Assembly (NCBI GenBank): GCA_932521025.1 | Contig: OW051469.1 | Span: 5,592,398-5,656,397 of the forward strand | Source of the DNA: Oscheius onirici | Lineage: Eukaryota > Nematoda > Chromadorea > Rhabditida > Rhabditidae | Reading direction: 5' to 3' | Length of the DNA stretch: 64,000 bases | Shown: positions 45,897-55,932 of the stretch, piece by piece | Layout: each line of letters begins with the position of its first letter | How positions within the stretch are numbered: position 1 is the first letter of the stretch | Notes under the pieces: generated by a model | Seen by the model: only the letters and a program-made list of their open reading frames with translations | Database searches by the model: none | What the model was told of the DNA's origin: nothing | Program-made: the position numbers and the translations under genes

Positions 45897-47205
45897 TCAG
45901 AGCCTTCGCAGACGGCATTCGAAGTTCTCATCGATCGAACACAAGGGACAAGATCCATATTCCGACTGGCCTGGGTACCGAGAGTCGTAAGAGACGATGG
46001 ACTGGAAGGCTCGAATCCATCTTCAGGCAGTTTCCAAACTCCAACCAGACTCTTGTAGCCGGAACTGCTCATCTTACAGACATCAGATTGGTGACAGCGC
46101 CGAAGGAACAGCATCTGTTACTCGATGTAGTTGTAGCCGGTGTGTAGTTTGGATTGTCGCTCACAGATATGCTGATTTTGCCTCTTCCGCCACTTTCGAT
46201 CGTATTCACGATATTGAGGTTCTTGTAGCCGCGAGGAATCGTAAACTTTTCCCTCTGTCGACCTGGAACTTTGTCTTTATGGGACAGAGAGACAGAATAG
46301 CAAACCCATTTCGTGCTGAAGACCAGACTGTCCATTGAGAAAGGAGAAAAGGGATGGATATGGACCACCATGGAATTGTGCATCATCTCTGTTGAAATGG
46401 TAGTCGTGGGTAAAGGTCTCCATGTCCATCAGTTCTTTATCCGTGAGACAGAGCCATTGAATCAGGAACACTTTCACGACGCTTTCTTTCAGATCCAGTC
46501 CAGTCAAATTGGGCAGCTGCTTGTAGAATGACCAGCCGATCGTTCCATAACTGGCTTCGAAGAGAACTTTGGGACATTCCTTGAATAGAGCAATGTACTT
46601 GTTGTCTTCCGGATGACGACCAGCTGGGAAGAAGATCTCCGATGGTCGAGCATGAGCTATGAAGTCGTAAATGGCCGAACTGGGAGGAAAGTAGAAAATG
46701 TCGAAGGCAATGTTCCGACAGATCTTTTTAAGCGTCGGTAGTATCCTTGTGTACTCAACGGCTTGCTCTTCCCAGTTGTCGGAAAAGCCTTGAATCTCAA
46801 GTACGTCGAAGGCGAATTTGTACTTGAGCAGGAATTCGGCAGGAATTCGGAGACGGATTTTGTTCTGTGCCTTCTTCTTCTCCCAGATCACATAGAGACC
46901 TCGTTCCTGTAATCAGAAGTTTTGTAAAAGGAGAGAGACAGAATGTAGGAAATTGATAAACGTACCGGCTTCTTGCACAGTTCTGGAAACCGAGTACTCC
47001 ACCGACGACGATTTGGATTATGTGACTCTGTTGTGATCACTTTTGGAAGCTTCGAAACGGCCCGGTAGAATTCCGTGTTAATTTGCATCATCGTGGCTGA
47101 TGTTTCCGGACTTGAGAAGCGTAGGATGTGCTCGAGAACTCCGGCTGTTCTGATGGCCTCCAAAACGGGGTTGGGACGACTCGACGATTCGATTTCAGAA
47201 AACAC
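45897..47205 (-). pseudogene. F-box/FTH-like gene, apparently frame-broken
   Basis: Exon 1 encodes an F-box-like helical segment (PNPVLEAIRTAGVLEHILRF; ATMMQINTEFYRAVSKLPKV), though no ATG precedes it in frame; the frame opens at a stop near 47245. After an intron at about 46967-46913 the body reads ERGLYVIWEKKKAQNKIRLR, FAFDVLEIQGFSDNWEEQAV, YTRILPTLKKICRNIAFDIF, YDFIAHARPSEIFFPAG and LPNLTGLDLKES. Similarity to the downstream copy continues to about HEMG (46315). The C-terminal part (VCYSVSLSHKDKVPGRQREK, NIVNTIESGGRGKISISVS) is then in another frame, and no intron I tried reconciles the phases. It is either a frameshift (pseudogene or sequencing error) or an exon I mis-modelled. Confidence 0.5.
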
Positions 47206-47404
47206 GTCATGGATAAATACTAATAACTTGTCACAATGAGATTATCAGAAAAATAGTAGTTTGAGAAAAGTTTGGAACAGTTTCTGGCTTTCCAGGTTTT
47301 TCTTCCGGGCAGTTCGATCGACCTATAATTGGAAACCTGATCAAGGCTGTCCCGATACTGTGGTTCTTCTGAACATGAACAACTGAGCTTGATGTTTCCA
47401 ATTC

Positions 47405-49150
47405 TAAAAACATAGATAGATAGATAGATATTTCATTTGTCATAAAGGACAAACATTTGGAGGGGGAAAGGGGAGACAGGATATTATGACTTTTGTAAAC
47501 TTTTTGAAAGAAATGGTTCTGGGCACTACGGCTTTGCCATTGACCGGGACGTTTAGCCAATGAAAAACAATGATAAACTGAGAAGGAATGAAATGGCAAA
47601 ACAGACCAAACTCCGAGAATCAAACCACCCTCGGCTGTTTGACAGGACCCCCCTGCCACCAACGGTGCACAATGTACTGCGAGATATGCTTGATCAATGG
47701 CCAGAACCAAAGACAGGGGCAGGGAAATCTACAGACATTAACCGCTCAGGGCTGTGCTCAACCCGGTCTAAGTGCAATTTAGCCAAAAGATTGCTTTTAC
47801 AAAGTCATAAGTCTGCTCAAGGGGGAGTAAGGAGGGAAGGAAAGTGAGATTGCTGAAGACGATCCTTCTTATGAAACATCAATCCAAAAGATTCGATAAG
47901 GTGGACGAGTGTAAAGATACGTGTTGAACAATTGTGGAACGACCTGAATGGATAAGAGCACCTAAACTTTCTTCTTCAAGTAGTCGACATACTCTGAAAG
48001 CAAACGAGTTCCTAAATCTAGAAGTAGACTTTACGTGACATAGCTTGGGAAATAGTTTGAAGCGAACAATCCTACTATTAGTAGGTCTATGCACAAATAA
48101 GTCAGTCATAGTCGTATAACTCAACCCCTGAATGACCTTTGGGCAAACAATACGTCATAAGTCATTCTTCTAGTGAAGAGGGAAGCTAACTTTAAGTATC
48201 GAATGCGAGCTGCATAACTAGGCAATTCCCTATAAGATAAAGTTGGGTTGTTCTTTAACCACAGAATTCTCGAAAAATCTTTCTGAACTTTTTCTAGGAG
48301 ATCGGAATCTTTCTTTAAGTTTGGATTCCAATGTATGAAACCAAACTCGAGCCGAGATCGAACATATGTAATAAACATTTTGGTCAACAGTTTTGGATCG
48401 GTAGAAAGAAAGATTCTGAATATACATAGCTATATTTGCTGATTTGGTCAAGTGTTTAAATTGGGGCCTAAACGAAAGAGTGTTATCGTACCTAATACCT
48501 AAATTTCTAGCATAACTCCGAGGTTCGATGAGAAAACTGTTCATGTGGTACATCATTTGGGGATTCTTGGCTCCTAGGTGCAAGCAAAAAGTTTTGTTTG
48601 CAGCGATAGTTAAGTTGAGCTAACTGAAAAAGGAGTATATCCCATCAATTGTGTTTTGCAAAATATCACCTCTATCCAAACCCGAAATCTCGTCAAAAGA
48701 AGTGTAGATTTTGACGTCATCTGCGAATTGAGTGATTCTGATTTCAGGTGGTAACTTAGTGTCTAACTAAGTCAGCAACATAGATGTTAAAAAGGGTGGG
48801 TCCTAGAACACTACCCTGAGGCACGCCAGAGGTAACATTTACCCACCGACTAAAGCTATCATTTACCTTCACACTAAAAGACCTATTGGAAAGAAAAGCT
48901 TGTATCCAAGAGTAGAGATTTCCATGAATACCATATTTGCAAAGCAACTGAAGCAGAATGGAGTGGTTAACAGTATCAAACGCTTTCATGATATCGAAAT
49001 GTAAATCATCGAGCGTCAGTGGAGGAAAATTAAGAAGCCGCTCATTCGTCTCGGTCCTGGCGTCCGTGAGCGTACTCTCCCATCCCATCTTTCTCTCCAT
49101 TGGTGGCTTTCCCAGAATGGACGCCACATTTGTTCCGATCCTTTCTACCG
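47405..49150 (-). mobile_element. 5'-truncated non-LTR retrotransposon (LINE, CR1/Jockey-like)
   Basis: Minus-strand reverse transcriptase fragments in order: FDIMKAFDTVNHSILLQLL (about 49010), GIHGNLYSWIQAFLSNRSFS, VTSGVPQGSVLGPTLFNIYV, then after a stop ITQFADDVKIYTSF with the catalytic FADD (about 48690), CLHLGAKNPQMMYHMNSFLI, and a thumb-like region RSYARNLGIRYDNTLSFRPQ. Several stops and frame changes interrupt it, and no endonuclease domain is present. A 3' UTR of about 470 bases ends in GACAAATGAAATATC and a (TATC)n tail at 47408-47425, typical of such elements. The element is dead. The 5' break is near 49150. Confidence 0.85.
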
Positions 49151-49224
49151 ACTGTTGGAATTAATCTCCAAACATTACTAGCTTCGTGCTAAATTGTTAC
49201 TGTTATAAACTTGTTGAATCTGAA

Positions 49225-49609
49225 ACACAATAGAGCGGAAAGGGGTGAAAAACCGGGCAAAATATTATGGAATCGCTGTCAACGCTCTCTGGCCCCTTAC
49301 AGCCATCTGGACTGCAGCCATGGATATGCTCAGCTCGGGAACAGCAGACAATGGTTGCCGCAAAACGGACATTATGGCCGATGCTGCCCATGCCATTCGA
49401 TCGAAGAACAGTCGCGACTATACAGGTCAATTCCTTATCGACGAAGATGTCCTTCGTGCCGAAGGAATCACCAACTTTGACAAATACACCATGGATCCTT
49501 GTAAAAACTCGTCGTTATTTTTCTTATCCAAGGTTCAGCTGCTCCTCTCATGCCTGATTTCTTCATCCCCGGTGGCCTTCTGAAGAAGATCAACAAGAGC
49601 AAATTGTAA
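49225..49609 (+). pseudogene. HSDL2: HSDL2 3' fragment with C-terminal peroxisomal signal SKL
   Basis: Exon (from about 49225) reads YYGIAVNALWPLTAIWTAA, MDMLSSGTADNGCRKTDIMA, then DAAHAIRSKNSRDYTGQFLI and DEDVLRAEGITNFDKYTMDP. After an intron (GTAAAA..GGTTCAG) it continues APLMPDFFIPGGLLKKINKS and ends SKL, a PTS1 signal. This matches the C-terminal third of the SDR domain of HSDL2 (human IAVNALWP-TAI, CRKVDIIADAAY, PDFF). The NAD-binding N-terminus and catalytic YxxxK are absent in the 2 kb upstream, which is LINE. The SCP2 domain of human HSDL2 is also absent, but the intact SKL suggests that may be natural in this lineage. Either the 5' exons were lost, or they lie beyond the LINE and F-box genes, which is unlikely in so compact a genome. 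Confidence 0.8.
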
Positions 49610-51650
49610 ACTTGTATGAAAAACTGTGTATATATTCACCGAAATGTAGAATATCCAATTGTAAACCTGTCCAGTAAATACATATGCCTTTCTTTTTTGT
49701 AATGAGTGACCCTATGGTAGAGCTGACCGTCCATGACCCAGGTACTGGGTAAACAAAAAGATACGACTGATTGCTCCGAGATATATCTTTGGCAGGACAG
49801 TCTTTGTCGATTTTGGATAAAATATGATTTGAAGTTTGCCGCGTATAACTTGCAATTTCGGCGCGAAATTGTTCTCCCTTCGTTTTTAGATCTTGTGTTC
49901 TTTTCCTTGTTTTTTTTTGGAGGTGACAATTGCTGAGGGCGCGTAAATTGTTTGAAAACATGCCAGAAATCCCAATACATTATTGTATTATGTATTTGTC
50001 ATTTTTTTGCCGTATTTTGTCTTTTCCGTGATCGCGAGCGAATCTCCTGTCGTTTCTCTTTGTCTTTCGCATGTTGGTGCCGCCGCCGGACTTCACGTGT
50101 TTGTGTGTTGCCCCTGAGTGCGCTGTAATGGCTCCTATCTCTTAGTAAATAGTCTATTTGGTCAGTGGCGCTATCTTTCGCTGCTTGACACTGCTAAATT
50201 TTGTGATTTTAGCAGCCTAGTGTTGCTTTTCTCCTCAAAACTGACAATTGCAACGTGATTTCCCTCATTTTTACGCTGAAGCATCTCGCGATCAATAACT
50301 CCCCGAGCAGCACTTTTATCCTGTTTATGGCTGCTGTTTTGCTGTTTATTTTTTCTGAACCTCATTTAGGAAGAGCTTGAAATCCTGCTACCATCTTTAT
50401 TGGCAGTTCAATATGGAATGAACAAGTTCGAAGTCTTGTTGCTATTGTGTCTAGGATACCCTTCTGTTTGTACGAAATGTCGCTTATCTCATGACGGCCG
50501 AACTTTGAAAAACAAGCGAAAAGGAGAAACAGTTTTCTAGTGGCTCGATGCCCTCGTCTTGAAATGATTTTATGGTTGTACTGCAGTAGGCGCCTCAGTT
50601 CGTTCAAACATCCTTGAAGTTTCGTTTTTCCACGGCGTTTTACGGCCGTCCCAACTTTTTTAATTACAGTATACCTACAGTACACCTACAGTACCCGTGT
50701 TGTGCGTGTTCAAACGGCGTTTATTCCGAGAAATCACGACTTGTTCGGCAATATAGCCCTGCAACAAATCTCTTTTTTATCATTTTTCGTTCCTTTCACA
50801 TCGTGGACCAGTTCTTTAGTGGACCTAAACATCGTGGACCAGTTCTTTAGTGAAAAATCAGGCATTCATCTGAAAAATCGTGAAGATTGATATGCGAAGG
50901 AATCACTGTGATTCCAAACGTCCAAAAGCTCTAGAATAGACGCCCTAAGAGCAACGGAAACCGAGTACACTCTGTAGTTCATAGAAAACAGGCTAAAACT
51001 CTGAGTTTTGCACAGATTTCGTTCCTTGAAGGATTATGAAGGACGTTTCCATTTTTTTTGAAGTTAAGTTCTCAGAGGGGACTCTTAGCGTGCTTCTTGA
51101 GAAAAACAGCAAGAAAAATGCTGAAAAATGAGAAAATGTAGTGGAAAAAACAGCCGATGGAATATTTAAATTTTGAATTCCCGCCTTGCACGTCTAAAAA
51201 CGGCGCGACAAAAAGTTGGGACGCGTTTTGCATGGCGGTTAGACGCCGTGTTTTCTCAGTTTTTCTTTTATTTTCCACATTTCTAAGCAAGTTTATCGAG
51301 TTCTGCGTGCATAAAAACCTCCTGGACGTAAAATTTGGTCGAAAATAACATAAAAAAGACGCTTCCCTTCATAAGCCGTTTTCGGTAATTTTCCTCTATT
51401 TCTGTCTTTTTTCGACCAATGTGAACACCAAGGGGGTTGTTTTACACGCTGAATCGAATAAAGACGGTTACAAACGTGGAAAATGTAACAGAACAGGTGA
51501 AAAACCAAGATAAATGAGAATTTGGAAAATGGCGCCAATTTTTTTGAACGAACTGAGGTGCCTACTGCAGTACAACCGATTTTATTCTGGCCATTAGATA
51601 TTGTGTGGTACTTTACCAAATAGTAAACAACCGTAAATGTTGCCATTATA
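49610..51650. repeat. Repeat-rich intergenic region with inverted and direct repeats
   Basis: No gene. A 36-base inverted repeat with one mismatch lies at 50573-50608 (TGTACTGCAGTAGGCGCCTC..) and 51543-51578. A shorter pair (AAAAAGTTGGGAC) lies inside it at about 50645 and 51208. A direct repeat CATCGTGGACCAGTTCTTTA occurs at 50799 and 50830 (period 31). The string CTACAGTA recurs near 50665-50690. The pattern suggests one or more decayed non-autonomous transposons. Confidence 0.6.
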
Positions 51651-51994
51651 CTTGGGCACCGAGCCGGCTCGAGCCTGACGGTTTTTTGCGATTTTCTCCA
51701 AATCTGATTCAATTTTCTTTTTTTTCCAGAAATTGCTTACTGCTTTGTTGACTTCTAGCAAACAAGAAATTGGAATTTTAATTAGTAATTTTCGAGAAAA
51801 ATGTAAAATGTTCCGGCTCGAGCCGCCGAGCTTTCTTATTTTTCTCGAAAATTACTAATTAAAATTCCAAATTTCTTGTTTACTAGAAGTCAACAAAGCA
51901 GTAAGCAATGTCTGGAAAAAAATAGAGAAAATTGAATCAGATTTGGAGAAAATCGCAAAAAAACTGTCAGGCTCGAGCCGGCTCGGTGCCCAAG
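51651..51994. repeat. Nearly perfect 344-bp palindrome (fold-back element)
   Basis: The left arm starts CTTGGGCACCGAGCCGGCTC and the right arm ends with its exact reverse complement, GAGCCGGCTCGGTGCCCAAG. The arms are about 153 bases, differ only by a few single-base changes and indels, and surround a loop of about 35 bases (51804-51838). The loop itself contains CCGGCTCGAGCC, echoing the arm ends. Outside the element, similar 12-13 base strings (TAAATGTTGCCAT left, TAAAGTTGCCAT right) lie at or near its edges and could be a target-site duplication. The right end is only 87 bases from the glycogen synthase start codon. Confidence 0.93.
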
Positions 51995-52080
51995 TAAAGT
52001 TGCCATCTCGGAACCCCTTTGAATTTATTGCTGCTTACTTAAAACTTCCATGGTACTCATTTCTTTACCTTTCAGCAACG

Positions 52081-54733
52081 ATGCCGATGCACGGTGGAAT
52101 GCCTCGCAATCTGTCGTCTACCAAGGTGGCCAAAGCGATTGCAGGCGAAGAACTCGAAGAGGCCGAGGTTGGTTTTGACCTTTTCTTGGAAACTCTTGCA
52201 AAATGATCTTTGCAAAGTGCCTTGACCGTTCTTGCAAAATCCTTACTTTCTGCGTCGCGAGTGATTTGTTGACCAGCTGTTGTATTTTCCTCGACATCAC
52301 TCGTCCGTTCTTTGGCACGGTCGATTCCAAAATAATCATTCCTAATTATATTTCTGCATTATTCACTCTCATTTTCAGGTACTCCCAATGGACGAAGGTC
52401 AGACAGCTCGAGAGGAGGGACGCTTCGTTTTCGAGTGTGCCTGGGAAGTCGGCAATAAGGTGATGAATGTGTTTTTATCCTCACTAACGAGCACTTGTTC
52501 AGGTTGGAGGCATCTACACCGTGCTGAGGTCGAAAGCTCAAGTGAGCACGGAGGAGCTCGGTGACCAGTACTGCATGTTTGGACCGATGAAAGATGATCG
52601 TTGGAGGCTCGAAGTCGAGCAGATTGAGCCGGAAAATCGAACTATCAGAGCGGCTATCAAAAAATTTCATAAGGACGGATTCAGAGTCAGTTCGGACTGC
52701 TACCGAGAGAACCTCGTTGTTTCAGTGCACCTATGGCCGTTGGCTAATTGAGGGATATCCGAAGGTCATTCTGTTCGATCTCGGATCTGGAGCCACGAAG
52801 ATGGACGAATGGAAACATGAGCTCTACGAGAGGTAAGCTCTTTTCATCCGTTTCTCTTTTACCAAGCAAACAGAAAGCATAGAAATCTCAATCAATCATT
52901 AATTTGCAGATGCCATATCGGAATTCCCTTCGAAGATATCGAATCGAATGACGCTGTCCTTCTCGGCTTCATGGTAGCCATCTTCCTTCGTCACTTCCGC
53001 GATTCTGTATCTGCGTATCAGCCTCTCGTTGTGGCCCAATTTCACGAGTGGCAGGCAGGAGTCGGTCTTCTGATGACCCGACTGTGGAAGCTCGACGTTG
53101 CTACCGTATACACGACTCACGCCACTTTGCTAGGACGACATTTATGTGCCGGTGGATGTGATCTCTACAACAATTTGGGAAACTTCAACCTAGACGAAGA
53201 GGCTGGCAAACGAAGAGTTTGATCTTGTCGAGATCAGTTTTACAAAAGAAACTTCAGATTTATCATCAGTACTGTCTGGAAAGAGCCGCCTGTCAATCTT
53301 CGCACATCTTCACAACCGTCTCCGAAATCACAGGCCTTGAAGCGGAACATCTGCTGAAAAGAAAGCCGGACATTCTCACGCCAAATGGACTCAATGTAAA
53401 GCAATTTGCAGCCCTTCACGAGTTCCAGGTGCCTTTCGTTCTTTTCAAATTTTGCAATGCCCATCTTCAGAATCTTCATTCGTTGGCCAAAGAGAAGATC
53501 AACAATTTTGTGCGAGGTCACTTCCACGGTCATCTGAACTTTGATCTCGATAAGACACTCTACTTCTTTACTGCCGGACGATACGAGTTCTCGAATAAGG
53601 GAGGAGACATGTTCATCGAGTCGTTGGCCAAGCTAAATCACTATCTGAAGACAACTAATGACCCCAGACATCAGGATGTCACTGTGGTGGCCTTTATCAT
53701 CTATCCAGCTCCGTCCAATTCGTTCAATGTCGAATCACTTCGAGGACAAGCTGTTACCAAACAGCTTAAGGAAGCTGTTGACAAAATCAAGGTTCCTTGA
53801 GTCTTTTTTTAAACTTGTTGTTCTACAGGAAAATGTTGCCCAGCGAATTTACGAAACTTGTCTGCAAGGACGTCTTCCTGACCCGTACGAGCTACTCGAT
53901 CCAACCGAGAAAATCCAGCTAAAACGCTGTATCATGGCCACACAAAAGCACGATCTTCCGCCTATTTGCACTCATAATATGGTCAATCCAAATGATCAGG
54001 TTTGGTCGTTGTATTGTTTTTGCTAAACGGAGATTAGGTGCTCGGAGCTCTTCGTCGATGCCGTCTTCTGAACGACGATACTGACCGTGTTAAGATCGTC
54101 TTCCATCCAGAATTCCTATCGTCTGTTTCGCCATTGATTGGACTCGACTATGAAGATTTCGTTCGCGGATGTCATCTCGGTGTCTTCCCGTCTTACTACG
54201 AGCCATGGGGCTATACGCCGGCGGAATGTACCGTGATGGGAATTCCATCCGTTTCTACGAATCTCAGCGGTTTCGGTTGCTTCATGGAGGAGGCCTTAGA
54301 GCGAAAGAACGATGAATATGGAATCTATGTTGTGGACAGACGCTTCCAAGGCGTAGAGGGATCTGTTGAACAGCTAGCTCATCTCATGTGAGTTTGCTTG
54401 TTTTACTGAAGATTTTACGTTTTTATCATGAAACCACATTGCTTATTATAGGTATGATTTCTGCGGTATGTCTCGAAGACAAAGGATTATTCAACGTAAC
54501 AGGACCGAACGGCTGTCAGAACTTCTTGACTGGAAGAAACTCGGAGTTTTCTACAGGTTCTTCAATTTCTCTATCACTAAACACTTTTCTTCAGAAAGGC
54601 TCGTCGAATGGCCCTAGAATCGCTGCATCCCGAAATTGAAAGCATCATCGAGGAAAATGAGGGAAATGTTCCGTCTCTGGCCACCAGTCGTCGTCCTAGC
54701 ATCCATTCTTCCTCTGATGAAGACGAAGATTAG
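52081..54733 (+). CDS. gsy-1: Glycogen synthase (GT3)
   Basis: Makes alpha-1,4-glucan from UDP-glucose in the cytosol. The start [20 protein letters not shown] follows a TTTCAG acceptor by five bases (likely trans-splice site). Conserved blocks: [20 protein letters not shown] with the glycine-rich sugar-nucleotide loop; [116 protein letters not shown]; the catalytic region [20 protein letters not shown]; and [12 protein letters not shown]. The C-terminus [14 protein letters not shown] retains a phosphorylation-type Ser cluster but is short. About eleven exons with small introns. Confidence 0.97.
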
Positions 54734-55017
54734 TTCTACAACTTTCTAGCTCACGTTTACCTATCAAAAATTTCTCAATTTGTTCAAGTTTTTCATAGTG
54801 CCATTCTCATTATGTCTGCCATTTTAACACTGGTTTTTAATAACTAAAATTGTATGTTTTACGGTGCTCAAATCCGGTCAGAGTTTTACGAATAAAATAC
54901 ATCAGGTCTTTGAATACGACGGCTCGAAACAAACGTTCCATCTTCTTTTCAACCTTTACAGCCGAGCCTGTAAACGTGCGGTCGGAACACTGGGGCCTGT
55001 TTGACTTGGCTCAAGGG

Positions 55018-55025
55018 TATAAAAG
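55018..55025 (+). promoter_or_regulatory. TATA box of the secreted-protein gene
   Basis: TATAAAAG lies 32 bases before the ATG at 55057, at the spacing expected for a core promoter with a very short 5' UTR. Confidence 0.6.
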
Positions 55026-55056
55026 AGTTCCATTTCTGGAGAATTAGATCTTCAAG

Positions 55057-55827
55057 ATGCTTCTCTATCTTCTGTTGGTCGTTTCCACCGCTTCTGCCTG
55101 CAGTGGTGGCAGTTCCGATCAGTACCAATACATCAAGACTCCGACCTTCGCAATGAACATTTCACCCCCAATAAGTTGGACGTTCTTTCCCACAAAACCG
55201 AGCGACGCTGCCAATACTGTGGCTTGGTTCTTTGTCGGGCAATCCAACACATCGGTACAGGCTAATCAGTTCGCCACAGCTGAGATCATCGCATGTGTGA
55301 GTCTATTTATTGTGCTACTTTTGGATTTGGAAATTTCCGTAGTGAGAGAGGGTATTCTGAAATATTGGCAGCTGAACTCTAACTTTCTGTGATTCATCGT
55401 AATGAATTTGTACACAGCCTGATCTATATTTCTTTCAGATGACAGAGGCGCTGATTGAAGCCAATCTGCCGGTCCAAGGTGTAACCATCACAGAGAACTA
55501 CAATGCCTTCCAGGTTCAGTTGTCGCTTTTCTATGGAATGCGTAAATTCAGGTCGAGAACCCAGCAGCTCTCACGACAGGAGTAGCTCCTCTCTACGGAA
55601 AGGTCGAAGGTGGAGCCTTGACTCAAACAGCTACTGCTCCAGTTGCCCCGAACACCGTCTTCCTTTGGACTCCGTTCTCGACTCCCGTCCAAGTTCAAAT
55701 CCAGAACTCGATTGGAGCAACCCTTTACACTTGGAATATTGTGAAAAATGTCTTCATGGAACGTCTGATGTTGAATTTCGGAGGACGTTTTGCAAACGAT
55801 ATTGTAGTCACTGGGACCAACTCCTAA
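55057..55827 (+). CDS. Secreted nematode-type protein of unknown function
   Basis: About 190 residues in four exons. The signal peptide MLLYLLLVVSTASA is followed directly by CSGGSSDQYQYIKTPTFAMN, then ISPPISWTFFPTKPSDAANT, FVGQSNTSVQANQFATAEII, AC, MTEALIEANLPVQGVTITEN, VENPAALTTGVAPLYGKVEG and a C-terminus MLNFGGRFANDIVVTGTNS. No cysteine-rich or catalytic motif is visible; the body reads as beta structure. It resembles a family of short secreted proteins opening with CSGGSS that I associate with nematodes, without a known role. A TATA box lies close upstream, which fits a highly expressed tissue-specific gene. It is convergent with the RhoGAP gene (106 bases between stops). Confidence 0.78.
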
Positions 55828-55932
55828 CCTCTCACATCTTTATTATATTATACTCTTGTATATGTACACATAAAACGAGTCGGGACAAGAGTCAGAAAAA
55901 GGAAGTGGCTACCCATTGCTGATAAGATTGGA

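Noticed and set aside
47230-47710. Minus-strand open frame of about 159 codons
   Set aside because: It spans the LINE 3' UTR and the (TATC)n tail; no protein-like features.
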